Assembly (NCBI RefSeq): GCF_009811315.1
Contig: NZ_BLID01000004.1
Span: 1 to 64,000, forward strand
Source of the DNA: Vibrio atypicus
Lineage (GTDB): Bacteria; Pseudomonadota; Gammaproteobacteria; Enterobacterales; Vibrionaceae
Reading direction: 5' to 3'
Length of the DNA: 64,000 bases
Within the stretch, counting starts at the first letter, position 1. Each line of letters starts with the position of its first letter. The translations under genes and the position numbers were made by a program. Below, piece after piece: positions 49,912-60,592 of the stretch. Under the pieces are notes generated by a model, which saw nothing but the letters and a program-made list of their open reading frames with translations, made no database searches and had not been told where the DNA came from.

Positions 49912-52548
49912 CTATTTCTTCGCTTTAGCGGGTTTCTTACGTTTATCTGTAATTTCCCATTTACCATCAACATACAGCGCTGTGTAGCCAGATGGTTTTC
50001 CATCAACTTCTGAGCGAACGTAGTTCTCTTTAGATTTACGACTAAAACGAACCACCATTGGTAAACCATCTGGATCATTTTGCGGTGCATCAGCTAAGTA
50101 ATGGAACTTAGGTGAGATACGATCTTTAAATCGAACCAGCTCTTCAACTAAAGGAGCACGAGTTTCACGCGATTTAGGGAAAGTACTTGCTGCAAGGAAA
50201 AGGCCTGATGCACCATCACGAAGAACAAAGTACGCATCTGAGTTTTCACATGGAAGCTCAGGAAGATGTACAGGATCTTCTTTCGGTGGCGCAACTTCGC
50301 CATTTTTCAGAATCTTACGAGTGTTCTTACAATCTTCACTCGTACAATCCATGTATTTGCCAAAACGACCATTTTTAAGAACCATGTCAGTGCCACATTT
50401 GTCACACTCTACAACTGGCCCGTCATAGCCTTTCACTTTGTATTCACCGTGCTCAACAACGTAGCCTTCACAGTTCGGGTTGTTACCACAAACGTGTAGC
50501 TTACGCTTATCATCAATAAGATAAGCATCCATCGCAGTTTCACAGATCGGACAACGTTTCTTCGCACGTAGCGCTGCGGTTTCAACGTCTTCTTCAAGGA
50601 CGTTAATTACGCCATCTTCATCACCTAAGTTAATTGTTGTCTTACAACGTTCTTTCGGTGGTAAAGCGTAGCCTGAACAGCCAAGGAATACACCAGTTGA
50701 AGCAGTTCGAATACCCATTTCACGTGAACATGTCGGACATTCAATATCGGTATAGACGATGTGATTTGGCTTCATGCCACCTTCAGTTTCGTCTAAGTCT
50801 GCTTTCTCAAGATCACCAGTAAAGTCTGTGAAGAAGTTATCGAGCACTTTCTTCCAATTCGCTTCACCTTCCGCGATTTGGTCAAGCTTCTCTTCCATGC
50901 GAGAAGTGAACTCGTAGTTCATCAACTCGTCAAAGCTACCATTGAGACGATCGGTCACAATTTCGCCCATCTTTTCTGCATAGAAGCGACGTTGTTCCAC
51001 TTTTACATAACCACGATCTTGGATCGTTGAAATGATCGAAGCGTAAGTTGACGGACGACCAATACCACGTTTCTCTAATTCTTTAACCAATGCTGCTTCT
51101 GTAAAGCGTGCTGGCGGCTTAGTGAAATGCTGTTTAGGGTCAAGAGCCACAAGATCGATTTTGTCACCCACTTGTACAGCAGGAAGGATCTGGTCTTCGT
51201 TTTTACCCATTGGACGTTGAACACGTGTCCAACCATCAAACTTAAGGATGCGACCTTTCGCTTTTAGCGTGTATTCTGCCGCTTTTACGCTCACCGTGGT
51301 TGAGTCATATTTCGCTGGCGTCATTTGACACGCAACGAACTGATTCCAGATCAACGAGTACAGCTTGTGCGCGTCTGCTTCCATGCCATTTAAGTCGTCA
51401 GCTTTCACGGACACATCCGAAGGGCGAATCGCTTCGTGCGCCTCTTGAGCACCTTCTTTGCTGCCATAAACAATCGGCTTCGCTGGTAAGTAAGCATCAC
51501 CAAACTCATCGCCAATAAAACCGCGAACTGTCTCTACTGCTTCTGAACTCAAGTTAGTTGAGTCAGTACGCATATAGGTAATGTAACCTGCTTCATACAA
51601 ACGCTGTGCAAGCATCATCGTCTTCTTAACACCGTAACCAAGACGAGTACTTGCCGCTTGTTGAAGTGTTGACGTGATGTACGGAGCGGATGGCTTGCTA
51701 GATGTTGGACGGTCTTCACGCTTACACACTTCGTAAGCAGATTTCTCTAACACAGCAACTGCAGCTTGTGTTTGAGCTTCATTTACTGGTTTGAAAGCAA
51801 CGCCATCTTTCTGCGCAACTTGCAAGCGGAAGTCTGTTTTGTCTGCCGTCTTGGTGTCCGCGTGAATATCCCAGAACTCTTCAGGAATAAACGCTTTAAT
51901 TTCGCGTTCACGTTCAACCAACAGCTTAACCGCTACCGACTGTACACGACCAGCAGACAAGCCACGTGCCACTTTTTTCCAGAGCAGTGGAGAGACCATA
52001 AAGCCTACCACTCGGTCCATGAAACGTCGTGCTTGCTGTGCATTAACGCCATCCATACTTAACTCGCCCGGTTTTTCAAAGGCTTGTTGGATTGCGTTTT
52101 TAGTAATTTCGTTGAATACAACGCGCTTGTATCGCTCTTCATCGCCACCGATGATCTCACGAAGGTGCCAAGCGATGGCTTCTCCTTCGCGGTCCAAATC
52201 GGTTGCGAGGTAAACGCTGTCAGCGTCTTTGGCGAGTTTTTGCAGTTCAGCAACCACTTTTTCTTTGCCTGGAAGAACTTGATAGTTCGCTTCCCAGCCG
52301 TGGTATGGATCGATGCCCATTTTTTTGATCAACGACTTGCGATCTTTTTCTTTTTTGATGCGCGCTTTTTCTTCAGCACTCAAGCCTTTGGTTGATACCG
52401 CTGCTGCTTTTTGACCAGTGCTCTGGCCAGCAGTTGGTAGGTCACGTACGTGACCTACACTGGACTTTACGATGAAGTCCTTACCTAAATACTTATTGAT
52501 GGTCTTCGCTTTGGCTGGCGACTCCACAATAACCAGTGACTTACCCAT
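49912..52548 (-). CDS. topA: DNA topoisomerase I (TopA)
   Basis: The 878-residue type IA enzyme relaxes negative supercoils. It has a TOPRIM start ([19 protein letters not shown]), the acidic TOPRIM motif [12 protein letters not shown] near residue 119, the catalytic tyrosine in ITYMRTDST near 330, and a C-terminal region with several four-cysteine zinc ribbons (for example [12 protein letters not shown] and [12 protein letters not shown]) and a lysine-rich tail. Length agrees with gammaproteobacterial TopA. yciN lies across a 370-bp spacer, the same neighbour as in E. coli. Confidence 0.97.
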   Translation of the reverse strand: MGKSLVIVESPAKAKTINKYLGKDFIVKSSVGHVRDLPTAGQSTGQKAAAVSTKGLSAEEKARIKKEKDRKSLIKKMGIDPYHGWEANYQVLPGKEKVVAELQKLAKDADSVYLATDLDREGEAIAWHLREIIGGDEERYKRVVFNEITKNAIQQAFEKPGELSMDGVNAQQARRFMDRVVGFMVSPLLWKKVARGLSAGRVQSVAVKLLVEREREIKAFIPEEFWDIHADTKTADKTDFRLQVAQKDGVAFKPVNEAQTQAAVAVLEKSAYEVCKREDRPTSSKPSAPYITSTLQQAASTRLGYGVKKTMMLAQRLYEAGYITYMRTDSTNLSSEAVETVRGFIGDEFGDAYLPAKPIVYGSKEGAQEAHEAIRPSDVSVKADDLNGMEADAHKLYSLIWNQFVACQMTPAKYDSTTVSVKAAEYTLKAKGRILKFDGWTRVQRPMGKNEDQILPAVQVGDKIDLVALDPKQHFTKPPARFTEAALVKELEKRGIGRPSTYASIISTIQDRGYVKVEQRRFYAEKMGEIVTDRLNGSFDELMNYEFTSRMEEKLDQIAEGEANWKKVLDNFFTDFTGDLEKADLDETEGGMKPNHIVYTDIECPTCSREMGIRTASTGVFLGCSGYALPPKERCKTTINLGDEDGVINVLEEDVETAALRAKKRCPICETAMDAYLIDDKRKLHVCGNNPNCEGYVVEHGEYKVKGYDGPVVECDKCGTDMVLKNGRFGKYMDCTSEDCKNTRKILKNGEVAPPKEDPVHLPELPCENSDAYFVLRDGASGLFLAASTFPKSRETRAPLVEELVRFKDRISPKFHYLADAPQNDPDGLPMVVRFSRKSKENYVRSEVDGKPSGYTALYVDGKWEITDKRKKPAKAKK

Positions 52549-52920
52549 AATTGACTCAAGTGTCCTATTACTGACGGCGATGTTTATTATCGCATGACAT
52601 ACTTAATGCTTCGGTTCTTTTTTTACTATTGAGCGAGATTACAAGAAGATCAATATCTTTTTCAAAAATAAACTTTAACTGCTCGACAATTCGACGAAAG
52701 TCGACGGCTTCGAAAGTGCCACATACTAAACGTCACTTTATCCGCTACGCCAGTCGCTCACTGGTTTTTATGTCACCTGTCACAAAACCATTCTTCGGCT
52801 TTCCTTCTTCGCTCCCTAGAGTTTCGTTGATCTAGACCATTTGAATTTATTGGTTATCTTCTTACAATCGCTACATTACTTCTTCTATATAGAAGATAAC
52901 TAACGAATGAGTAACAAAAC
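52549..52920. other. Divergent intergenic region topA / yciN
   Basis: This 370-bp spacer contains the topA and yciN promoters. It also has a small hairpin with a T-run, CCAGT (52750-52754) / ACTGG (52760-52764) then TTTTTA, which is not placed at a gene end and could close a short transcript. A 68-codon frame (52629-52835) looks random. Confidence 0.4.
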
Positions 52921-53169
52921 ATGAGTGAAAAGAAAGTCATTTCAAAGTTTGAGCTATTGTTAATTGCCAACCAAATCATCCAAGACCACGAAAATTACCT
53001 AGAAGGCATGCGCGCAGATAGCGTCGAAGAAAAAGATGACGTATTGGTTTTTAAAGGAAACTACTTTTTAGATGACAACGGCTTACCAACAGCTAACACG
53101 ACTGCAGTATTCAACATGTTTAAATACCTTGCGCTCCACCTATCTAAAGAGTTTACCTTAGAGAGCTAA
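52921..53169 (+). CDS. yciN: YciN (DUF2498)
   Basis: The 82-residue soluble protein starts MSEKKVISKFELLLIANQII and ends ALHLSKEFTLES; the DUF2498 block has VFKGNYFLDDNGLPTANTTAVFN in the middle (residues about 44-66). The family is small and restricted to enterobacteria and vibrios, with no known activity. The position beside topA is conserved with E. coli yciN. It ends at a perfect bidirectional terminator shared with aroA. Confidence 0.88.
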   Translation: MSEKKVISKFELLLIANQIIQDHENYLEGMRADSVEEKDDVLVFKGNYFLDDNGLPTANTTAVFNMFKYLALHLSKEFTLES

Positions 53170-53210
53170 GCGCTGAAGATATAGAAAAACGCGCTCAGTT
53201 TCAAAAAATA

Positions 53211-53240
53211 AAAAGCCAGAGTATCGATACTCTGGCTTTT
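53211..53240. terminator. Bidirectional terminator yciN / aroA
   Basis: A perfect 30-bp palindrome: AAAAGCCAGAGTA / TACTCTGGCTTTT around TCGA. It is flanked by A- and T-runs. Confidence 0.9.
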
Positions 53241-53257
53241 TTGTCCATTTCGAAAAT

Positions 53258-54538
53258 TTAGCAACTCAGTGATTCTAGCTTGTCAAAGTAGTCTGGGAAC
53301 GTCTTCGATGTACACTTTGGATCGTTGATCGTCACGGGTGTATCACTTAGCGCGACTAGCGAAAAGCACATCGCCATACGATGATCGTCATAAGTATCGA
53401 TCGCCGCATGATTAAGTTGCTCCGGCGGCGTAATGACAATGTAATCTTGCCCTTCTTCCACTTCAGCTCCCACTTTGCGCAGTTCAGTCGCCATAGCCGC
53501 TAAGCGGTCTGTCTCTTTCACACGCCAGTTGTACACGTTGCGAATGGCTGTTGTTCCTTTAGCAAAAAGCGCCGTTGTTGCAATAGTCATCGCTGCATCA
53601 GGAATATGGTTGTAATCCATATCGACGGCATTTAATTCGCCTACGCGTGAGATAACGTAGTCGTCACCCCATTCAATTTCCGCACCCATTTTTTCTAGCG
53701 CATCAGCAAATTGGATGTCACCTTGAATACTATTTTTACCAATACCGGTAACTTTGATTTCGCCGCCTTTGATCGCTGCTGCTGCCAAAAAGTATGAAGC
53801 CGATGAAGCATCACCTTCGACTAGGAAATCACCAGGGGCAACATAAGTTTGGCCGCTGCGAATCACAAATTCTTGGTAGTCTCGGTTTTCAACGTCCACA
53901 CCAAACTGAGCCATAATGTGCAGTGTAATATCAATGTATGGCTTAGAAACAAGTTCGCCGACTATCTTGATGGTTACGTCATCTTGAGCCAAAGGTGCTG
54001 ACATCAAAAATGCGGTTAAAAACTGACTAGAGATAGAACCATCAATCTCAACCGTTCCGCCTTTAAGGCCCGTACCTTTGATTTTTAGCGGTGGGTAATC
54101 TTGGTTTTCAAGATACTCGACATCGGCACCAGCCTGGCGCAGCGCATCAACCAAGTGACCAATCGGACGCTCTTTCATACGTGGTTCGCCAGTAAGCACA
54201 TATTCACCACCACCTAGACAAAGTGCAGCAGCTAATGGGCGCATTGCTGTACCTGCGTTGCCTAAGAAGAGCTCAAGCGCCTCTGGTGCATCAAACGCTT
54301 TCCCCAAACCTTCTACTTCACAAACTGTTTTGTCTGCCGACAGTTGGTAGCTCACACCCAATTGAGTCAGAGCATTCAACATATGACGAATATCATCACT
54401 ATCGAGTAGGTTAGTCAGTCGAGTGGTCCCTTTTGCTAGAGCGGCTAGCAATAAGGCACGATTTGAAACACTTTTCGATCCTGGTAGATTCACTTCACCA
54501 GAAACTTTATTGATAGGTTGTAACGTAAGGCTTTCCAT
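53258..54538 (-). CDS. aroA: 3-phosphoshikimate 1-carboxyvinyltransferase (EPSP synthase)
   Basis: The 426-residue enzyme joins shikimate-3-phosphate and phosphoenolpyruvate in the chorismate pathway. Signature segments are [18 protein letters not shown] near residue 18, [17 protein letters not shown] near 90 and [17 protein letters not shown] near 340. The class I (glyphosate-sensitive) type GNAGTAMRP is seen. It stands alone here. serC, its usual upstream partner in enterobacteria, is not next to it; the gene upstream is a glycine-zipper protein. Confidence 0.97.
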   Translation of the reverse strand: MESLTLQPINKVSGEVNLPGSKSVSNRALLLAALAKGTTRLTNLLDSDDIRHMLNALTQLGVSYQLSADKTVCEVEGLGKAFDAPEALELFLGNAGTAMRPLAAALCLGGGEYVLTGEPRMKERPIGHLVDALRQAGADVEYLENQDYPPLKIKGTGLKGGTVEIDGSISSQFLTAFLMSAPLAQDDVTIKIVGELVSKPYIDITLHIMAQFGVDVENRDYQEFVIRSGQTYVAPGDFLVEGDASSASYFLAAAAIKGGEIKVTGIGKNSIQGDIQFADALEKMGAEIEWGDDYVISRVGELNAVDMDYNHIPDAAMTIATTALFAKGTTAIRNVYNWRVKETDRLAAMATELRKVGAEVEEGQDYIVITPPEQLNHAAIDTYDDHRMAMCFSLVALSDTPVTINDPKCTSKTFPDYFDKLESLSC

Positions 54539-54696
54539 TAAAACTGTTATTCCTTGCTCGCCCAGCCTTACTCACCGGACGATGAAAAATTCTTCGTATC
54601 TGCAGACTATCTAAAAACTTTGCGTAAAACCAGACCAAAACGGCGAATAAACTTGAATAATTATGTCACTCGCCCCGTTAAGCACGCCAAAGCGAA

Positions 54697-55152
54697 TTAA
54701 TACGCTTTATCCACTCTGACACCATCATCAAAATAGAGAATCCGAACGTCGTCACCGCGTTCAAACAACATACGGCTATCCACATCTTGAATAACATCAA
54801 TGTACTTGCCTTTATCGGTTTTGATTAAGATCTCAACCAGTCTGTACTCTACTCGATATTCTTGATTAGCGTGGTTTCTCACGACACCCGCACCAGCAAT
54901 CGCCCCCACCGCCGTTGCAACCTCTTTTCCTCGGCCACCACCAAATTGGTTACCAACAACGCCGCCGACTACCGCTCCAAGTAGCGTTTCCCATCCAGAG
55001 CCTTGTGATTTGACGATTTCTTGTTGAGTGATGTACCGAACCGTATCCACCTTACCAAACAGCACTTCGTTTACTGGTCTTGCGGTATTTCTTTGGTAAG
55101 CTGCATTGGCAATCAGCGGAAAAACCAATATGATCCACAGTAACTTCTTCAT
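54697..55152 (-). CDS. Glycine-zipper 2TM-domain envelope protein
   Basis: The 151-residue protein has a cleavable signal (MKKLLWIILVFPLIANA) and no lipobox cysteine. The glycine-zipper segment with repeated G-xxx-G (GAVVGGVVGNQFGGG near 58, then GAIAGAGVV) is like the SlyB/17-kDa antigen group. These proteins sit in the outer membrane or periplasm and are linked to envelope integrity. The C-terminal part is a small beta domain (YRVEYRLVEILIKTD). It is divergent from aat with 17 bp between starts, so the two promoters overlap the opposite genes. Confidence 0.8.
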   Translation of the reverse strand: MKKLLWIILVFPLIANAAYQRNTARPVNEVLFGKVDTVRYITQQEIVKSQGSGWETLLGAVVGGVVGNQFGGGRGKEVATAVGAIAGAGVVRNHANQEYRVEYRLVEILIKTDKGKYIDVIQDVDSRMLFERGDDVRILYFDDGVRVDKAY

Positions 55153-55169
55153 TTATAACTCCTCACTTC

Positions 55170-55898
55170 ATGACGATCTACTTAACCGAACTCGACCTTG
55201 ATGAAATCTGGTTTCCTTCACCTGAAGATGCATTGTCTGACCCAAACGGGTTACTTGCTATTGGCGGAGATCTTCACCCTGAGCGTATTTTGCTCGCCTA
55301 CCAAAATGGCATTTTCCCTTGGTATGGTCCAGGAGAGCCGATTTTATGGTGGTCTCCCACTCCGCGAGCTGTATTTAACCCTAAGACCTTTAAACCGGCT
55401 AAAAGTCTCAAAAAATTTCAGCGCAAGCACAACTATACCGTCAGTATAAATAAAGCAACAGACTTGGTCATTGACCAGTGTGCGGCGATGCGCAGTGCGG
55501 AAGAAACTTGGTTAAATGAAGAAATGCGCTACGCTTACAAACAGTTAGCGAAACTTGGCCATTGCCATTCCGTTGAAGTTTGGCACCAAGATGAGCTGAT
55601 TGGTGGTCTATATGGTTTGTCTGTCGGCCAACTTTTTTGTGGTGAGTCGATGTTTAGCGTTATGACCAACGCATCCAAAATCGCTCTGTGGTATTTTTGC
55701 CACCATTTCAAACGAAACGATGGCCACTTGATTGACTGCCAAGTGATGAATCCGCACCTTAAATCATTGGGTGCAATAGAATTGAACCGCGAAGAGTTCA
55801 CTCAAACACTGCTATCATTTAAACATAAGCCGATTAAACAAAGTTGCTTCAATGAGCAGTGGTTACCGTCACCAACCGAGGATATGAATGAGCTCTGA
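55170..55898 (+). CDS. aat: Leucyl/phenylalanyl-tRNA-protein transferase Aat
   Basis: The 242-residue enzyme adds Leu or Phe from tRNA to proteins with N-terminal Lys or Arg, which makes them ClpS substrates. Family motifs are LLAIGGDLHPERILLAY near residue 28, GIFPWYGPGEPILWWSPTPR near 49 and GLYGLSVGQLFCGESMFS near 147. It is followed by bpt with an 11-bp overlap, then infA. aat and infA are near each other in E. coli too, where clpA is also close; here clpA is 38 kb away. Confidence 0.96.
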   Translation: MTIYLTELDLDEIWFPSPEDALSDPNGLLAIGGDLHPERILLAYQNGIFPWYGPGEPILWWSPTPRAVFNPKTFKPAKSLKKFQRKHNYTVSINKATDLVIDQCAAMRSAEETWLNEEMRYAYKQLAKLGHCHSVEVWHQDELIGGLYGLSVGQLFCGESMFSVMTNASKIALWYFCHHFKRNDGHLIDCQVMNPHLKSLGAIELNREEFTQTLLSFKHKPIKQSCFNEQWLPSPTEDMNEL

Positions 55899-56586
55899 TC
55901 TACAACAGATTCGAATTGGATTGACCGACAGTCACCCGTGTAGCTATCTCACAGAGCGTGAAGAGCGCGTCGCAGTTGCACTTGATCCAGCCATGCATTG
56001 CGGCTCAAGCTACGAAGTGTTGTTGGCGAACGGATTTCGTCGTAGTGGTGACACTATATATAAACCTCATTGTGACAACTGCAGTGCATGCCATGCATTA
56101 AGGGTTTCTGTCCCTGACTTTTCTGCATCTAAAAGTCAAAAAAGACTATTGAATAAAGCGAAAAGTTTTCGCTGGGAATTGAAATCTGAAATGGATGCAG
56201 ATTGGTTTGAGTTATACGCTCGCTATATTGAAGCTCGTCACCAATCTGGCTCTATGTACCCTCCTAAAAAAAATGAATTTGCTCAGTTTTCAGTATGTAA
56301 TTGGCTTAATACTCAATACTTGCATGTCTTTGATGGCGATAAACTAGTAGCAATTGCGGTGACCGATATTCTCTCGAACAGTGCCAGCGCTTTCTATACC
56401 TTTTTTGACCCAGATTACGAGATATCCTTGGGAACACTTGGGGTTTTGTATCAACTAGAATACTGTCAAGAACAGGGTAAACAGTGGCTCTATTTGGGTT
56501 ATCAAATAGATGAATGTCCAGCAATGAATTACAAAGTCCGCTTTCAACGTCATCAAAGGCTAGTAAATCAGCGTTGGCAAGGGTAG
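55888..56586 (+). CDS. bpt: Aspartate/glutamate leucyltransferase Bpt
   Basis: The 232-residue enzyme transfers leucine to N-terminal Asp or Glu, giving an N-degron for ClpS-ClpAP. It is related to eukaryotic arginyl transferases, hence older names ate or arginyl-tRNA-protein transferase. The N-terminal domain has a cysteine cluster (CSYLTEREERVAVALDP, HCGSSYEVLL, then HCDNCSACHAL near residue 64). The C-terminal domain shows AFYTFFDPDYE and SLGTLGVLYQLEYC. The overlap with aat suggests translational coupling. Confidence 0.95.
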   Translation: MSSDLQQIRIGLTDSHPCSYLTEREERVAVALDPAMHCGSSYEVLLANGFRRSGDTIYKPHCDNCSACHALRVSVPDFSASKSQKRLLNKAKSFRWELKSEMDADWFELYARYIEARHQSGSMYPPKKNEFAQFSVCNWLNTQYLHVFDGDKLVAIAVTDILSNSASAFYTFFDPDYEISLGTLGVLYQLEYCQEQGKQWLYLGYQIDECPAMNYKVRFQRHQRLVNQRWQG

Positions 56587-56667
56587 AATACGCCCCAACT
56601 TCACTTAATTCATTTTTATCGGCATAATCAGTCCGGTTGAAATTGTCCATTTTTAAAAGAGGATTAA

Positions 56668-56886
<219 letters not shown>

Positions 56887-56929
56887 TCTCAGACTGCCTC
56901 GCGCAATCAGAATTAGTCGAATACAACAA

Positions 56930-56957
56930 AAAAGCGAAGCATAATGCTTCGCTTTTT
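56930..56957. terminator. Bidirectional terminator infA / tdk
   Basis: The stem AAAAGCGAAGCA / TGCTTCGCTTTT has a TAA loop. Convergent genes lie on both sides. Confidence 0.85.
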
Positions 56958-56990
56958 TGTACCTGCTCATGTCTTCAATCGAAGAAGAAA

Positions 56991-57569
56991 CTACTTACCC
57001 AGCGCTTCTTTATAATGCTGACGACAAACAGAAACGTAGCGGTCATTACCACCAATCGCAACTTGATCGCCTTCTGCAATGGCTACGCCGTGCTCATCAG
57101 TACGGATCACCATGTTTGCCTTACGGCCACAGTGACAAATCGTTTTAAGCTCAACGAGTTTATCCGCCCATGAGAGAAGGTATTTACTACCCTCAAATAA
57201 CTCACCTAAGAAGTCAGTACGAAGGCCATAACACAGCACGGGAATGTGTAACTTATCGACAACTTCCGTCAGTTGGTAAACTTGCTCTTTCGATAGGAAT
57301 TGGCATTCATCAACCAAAATACAGTGGCGCTTCTCAACTTCATTTAAGGCAGCAATTTCTTGGTACAAGTTACTTTCCGCATTAAATAGTTGTGCGTCTG
57401 ATTGTAAGCCAATACGTGAGCTCACTTTACCTACGCCGTAACGATCATCAAGTGCCGCAGTGAAGATCACTGGCGTCATTCCACGTTCTTGGTAGTTAAA
57501 TGATGATTGAAGAAGAGTGGTGGATTTACCTGCATTCATCGCAGAGTAATAGAAATACATCTGAGCCAC
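56991..57569 (-). CDS. tdk: Thymidine kinase
   Basis: The 192-residue type II thymidine kinase salvages thymidine to dTMP. P-loop [15 protein letters not shown] is near residue 6, the Walker B-like [15 protein letters not shown] near 83 has the catalytic Glu region, and two cysteine pairs (CHCGRKANM near 145 and the later VSVCRQHY) make the zinc lasso. The start codon is GTG (57569), with CAGGT upstream. It stands alone. Confidence 0.95.
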   Translation of the reverse strand: MAQMYFYYSAMNAGKSTTLLQSSFNYQERGMTPVIFTAALDDRYGVGKVSSRIGLQSDAQLFNAESNLYQEIAALNEVEKRHCILVDECQFLSKEQVYQLTEVVDKLHIPVLCYGLRTDFLGELFEGSKYLLSWADKLVELKTICHCGRKANMVIRTDEHGVAIAEGDQVAIGGNDRYVSVCRQHYKEALGK

Positions 57570-57607
57570 TGATTGTTACCTGTATAAATTTATAAAAATG
57601 AAACAAA

Positions 57608-57629
57608 AAGGGCTGAATCAACAGCCCTT
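57608..57629 (-). terminator. Terminator of cysS
   Basis: The 8-bp stem AAGGGCTG / CAGCCCTT has a 6-base loop. On the minus strand TTTGTTTC follows. It lies 12 bp past the cysS stop. Confidence 0.8.
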
Positions 57630-57640
57630 AAAAGATCTTA

Positions 57641-59026
57641 TTACTTACGACGCCACGTTGTTCCTTCAGGGCCGTCTTCAAGCACGATGCCCATCTCGGT
57701 TAACTTGTCACGCGCCATATCTGCATTTGCCCAGTCTTTAGATGCTCGGCTGTCGTTACGCAGTTTAATTAACGCTTCAATCTCAGCAACTTCATCATCA
57801 TTACCACTAGCATCCCCTTTTAGGAACGCCTCCGGATCTTGGTGAAGAATACCGATCACATCAGCCAATTCACGCATCAAGGCACCTAACGCACTTGCTG
57901 CTGTGATGTTTTCCGTTTTAAGACGGTTAATTTCACGCGCCATATCAAACAGCACTGAGTATGCTTCTGGTGTATTGAAGTCATCGTTCATTGCATCAGC
58001 AAAACGCTGAACATAGTCTTCACCACCTGCTGGAGCAACTGTGACATCTAGACCACGTAACGACGTGTATAGACGCTCTAATGATGCGCGAGCTTGGTTT
58101 AGGTTATCTTCACTGTAGTTTAGCTGACTACGGTAGTGACCAGACATCAAGAAGTAACGTACCGTCTCTGCATCGTAGTGCTGTAAAACGTCACGAATCG
58201 TGAAGAAGTTACCCAGTGACTTCGACATTTTCTCTTTGTCGACCATCACCATGCCGCTGTGCATCCAAGTATTCACATACTGAGTACCGTGCGCGCAGCA
58301 TGATTGAGCAATTTCGTTTTCGTGGTGTGGGAATTGAAGATCAGAACCACCGCCGTGAATATCGAAATGATTACCCAAAATTGAAGAGTTCATTGCAGAA
58401 CATTCAATGTGCCAACCCGGACGACCAGGACCCCAAGGCGATTCCCATGTTGGTTCGCCTGGTTTTGACATTTTCCACAGTACGAAATCAAGTGGGCTGC
58501 GTTTCGCACTTTCAACATCAACACGAGCACCCGCTTGCAGCTGATCAAGATCTTGCTTAGAAAGCTTGCCGTACTCGTCGAATTTGCCCACTTCAAACAT
58601 AACGTCGCCGTTGCTAGCAACATAAGCGAAACCACGTTCAATTAGCTTCTCTACTAATTCGACGATTTCAGCGATAAATTCTGTCGCACGTGGTTCAACA
58701 TCAGGGCGTTTCATGTTTAGCGCGTCAAAGTCAGCATGCATTTCGCCAATCAAACGTTCAGTCAATGATTCACAGCTTTCACCGTTTTCATTCGCACGTT
58801 TGATGATCTTATCGTCAATATCAGTGATGTTACGTACGAAATTCAGATCGTAACCTAAGTAACGTAGGTAACGTGAAACAACATCAAAAGAAACAAAGGT
58901 ACGACCGTGACCGATGTGACAGAGATCGTAGATGGTTACCCCACAGACATACATGCCAACTTTACCGGCAGTGATTGGTTTGAATTCCTCTTTCTGTCTT
59001 GTGAGTGTGTTGTATATCTTTAGCAT
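57641..59026 (-). CDS. cysS: Cysteinyl-tRNA synthetase
   Basis: The 461-residue class I synthetase charges tRNA-Cys. The HIGH motif is in [15 protein letters not shown] near residue 36, KMSKS is in [13 protein letters not shown] near 268, and the zinc-binding cysteine and histidines are in [21 protein letters not shown] and [11 protein letters not shown]. The C-terminal anticodon domain follows. It is divergent from ppiB-lpxH; the same gene order is found in E. coli. Confidence 0.97.
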   Translation of the reverse strand: MLKIYNTLTRQKEEFKPITAGKVGMYVCGVTIYDLCHIGHGRTFVSFDVVSRYLRYLGYDLNFVRNITDIDDKIIKRANENGESCESLTERLIGEMHADFDALNMKRPDVEPRATEFIAEIVELVEKLIERGFAYVASNGDVMFEVGKFDEYGKLSKQDLDQLQAGARVDVESAKRSPLDFVLWKMSKPGEPTWESPWGPGRPGWHIECSAMNSSILGNHFDIHGGGSDLQFPHHENEIAQSCCAHGTQYVNTWMHSGMVMVDKEKMSKSLGNFFTIRDVLQHYDAETVRYFLMSGHYRSQLNYSEDNLNQARASLERLYTSLRGLDVTVAPAGGEDYVQRFADAMNDDFNTPEAYSVLFDMAREINRLKTENITAASALGALMRELADVIGILHQDPEAFLKGDASGNDDEVAEIEALIKLRNDSRASKDWANADMARDKLTEMGIVLEDGPEGTTWRRK

Positions 59027-59228
59027 GATCTCTATCTAATTATTAGGTGAAACAAAATAGTGGGTCAGTATATCAAGGAGTCCGCAGTTACGTAATCCCT
59101 CTAACGCGTAAAAAGCCATCAATAGCACCTATACTCAAGTCTCAACCCTTACTTTTCACGTATTAATGTGTGAAAAGTTAAGATAGAATCTTGTTCTCAA
59201 ATCGAAAACCTATGTAAAGGACATAATC

Positions 59229-59723
59229 ATGATCACCCTTCACACTAATTTTGGTGACATCAAAATTCAGCTAAACGAAGAGAAAGCACCAGAAACAAGC
59301 GCGAACTTCCTACAGTACTGTCGTGATGGTTTCTACGACAACACGCTTTTCCACCGTGTTATCGATGGTTTCATGATTCAAGGTGGTGGTATGGAGTCTG
59401 GCCTACGTGAAAAGCCAACTCGTGCACCAATCAAGAATGAAGCAAACAACGGCCTAAGCAACAAAGTGGGTACACTTGCAATGGCTCGTACTATGGAACC
59501 ACATTCTGCTAGCTCACAGTTCTTTATCAACGTGAACAACAACACTTTCCTAGATTTCCGTAGCGAAAGCCTAGACGGTTGGGGTTACTGTGTATTTGGT
59601 GAAGTGATTGAAGGCATGGACATCGTTGAGAAAATCAAAGGTGTTAGCACAGGCTCTTACGGCATGCACCAAGACGTACCTCTAGAAGACGTGCTAATTA
59701 CAAGCACAACTATCGAAGAGTAA
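59229..59723 (+). CDS. ppiB: Peptidyl-prolyl cis-trans isomerase B (cyclophilin)
   Basis: The 164-residue cytosolic cyclophilin speeds proline isomerisation. The start is [15 protein letters not shown] without a signal, so PpiB rather than periplasmic PpiA. The active-site region has [15 protein letters not shown] near residue 40 and [18 protein letters not shown] near 99. A strong AAGGA site lies 8 bp upstream of the ATG. It is followed by lpxH after 60 bp containing a hairpin. Confidence 0.95.
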   Translation: MITLHTNFGDIKIQLNEEKAPETSANFLQYCRDGFYDNTLFHRVIDGFMIQGGGMESGLREKPTRAPIKNEANNGLSNKVGTLAMARTMEPHSASSQFFINVNNNTFLDFRSESLDGWGYCVFGEVIEGMDIVEKIKGVSTGSYGMHQDVPLEDVLITSTTIEE

Positions 59724-59731
59724 TGATAGTC

Positions 59732-59756
59732 AGGAAGAGCGCCCGCCGCTCTTCCT
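59732..59756 (+). terminator. Hairpin between ppiB and lpxH
   Basis: The perfect 10-bp stem AGGAAGAGCG / CGCTCTTCCT has a CCCGC loop, followed only by ATTATTTG. The weak T-run suggests partial read-through into lpxH. Confidence 0.6.
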
Positions 59757-59783
59757 ATTATTTGTGCAGGTAAATCACGTATT

Positions 59784-60515
59784 ATGACCACCCTATTCAT
59801 CTCTGATCTCCACCTTTCCGCTTCGACCAAAAAAATAAACGATAGCTTCATTACCTTTATGCGCGAAGAAGCGATTCATGCCGATGCGCTTTACGTATTG
59901 GGCGATCTGTTTGAGTTCTGGATTGGCGATGATGACAAGTCTGACTTTGCATCCTTGATTCGCCAAGAGTTCAAACGACTCACTCAATCAGGTGTGCCTT
60001 GCTATTTTACGCAGGGTAACCGTGACTTCTTAGTTGGTAAACGATTCGCAAAAGAAACCGGAATCACACTACTTGGCGATGAAACCGTCATTGATCTTTA
60101 TGGCCAGCAAGCGGTCATTCTACATGGTGATACTTTATGTACCCGCGATGTCAGCTATTTAAAATTCCGGGAAAAAGTCCATCAACCGTGGCTGCAATGG
60201 ATATTTAATCGTATCCCTATGTTTATCAAGAAAAAGATTGTCTCTAAGGTACAATCCGATATAAAAGATGATAAACAAACCAAATCTCTCGACATTATGG
60301 ATGTGACTCAGAGCGAAGTAGAACGCGTTATGGGACATTACAACGTGCCTGTCATGATTCATGGTCATACGCATCGGCCCAAAGTTCACACATTTGATGT
60401 AGAAGGCCAGATAAAGACTAGAATTGTTTTAGGGGATTGGTACACTCAGGGTTCTGTACTGGCATACGATAAAAACAATTTTGACCTCCAGCACAGGCCT
60501 TTTGTCACTAAATAG
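59784..60515 (+). CDS. lpxH: UDP-2,3-diacylglucosamine diphosphatase LpxH
   Basis: The 243-residue calcineurin-like enzyme hydrolyses UDP-2,3-diacylglucosamine to lipid X in lipid A synthesis. All metal motifs are present: LFISDLHLS near residue 4, [12 protein letters not shown] near 39, QGNRDFLVG near 77, LHGDTLCT near 113 and [11 protein letters not shown] near 192. It acts at the inner face of the inner membrane. It follows ppiB and precedes an EAL-HDOD gene on the same strand. Confidence 0.96.
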   Translation: MTTLFISDLHLSASTKKINDSFITFMREEAIHADALYVLGDLFEFWIGDDDKSDFASLIRQEFKRLTQSGVPCYFTQGNRDFLVGKRFAKETGITLLGDETVIDLYGQQAVILHGDTLCTRDVSYLKFREKVHQPWLQWIFNRIPMFIKKKIVSKVQSDIKDDKQTKSLDIMDVTQSEVERVMGHYNVPVMIHGHTHRPKVHTFDVEGQIKTRIVLGDWYTQGSVLAYDKNNFDLQHRPFVTK

Positions 60516-60592
60516 ACTCGCTAAAACCCTGATTTGGTGACAATTTGACTATTTAATGCAGCAGAATTCTGCTGTGGGTTGTAAACATATCA

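Noticed and set aside
52629..52835. 68-codon frame between topA and yciN
   Set aside because: Ser/Arg-rich random-looking product with no ribosome site and no recognisable motif.
59732..59756. Strong terminator separating ppiB and lpxH
   Set aside because: The stem is strong but the T-tract is poor, so full separation of the two genes is not claimed.
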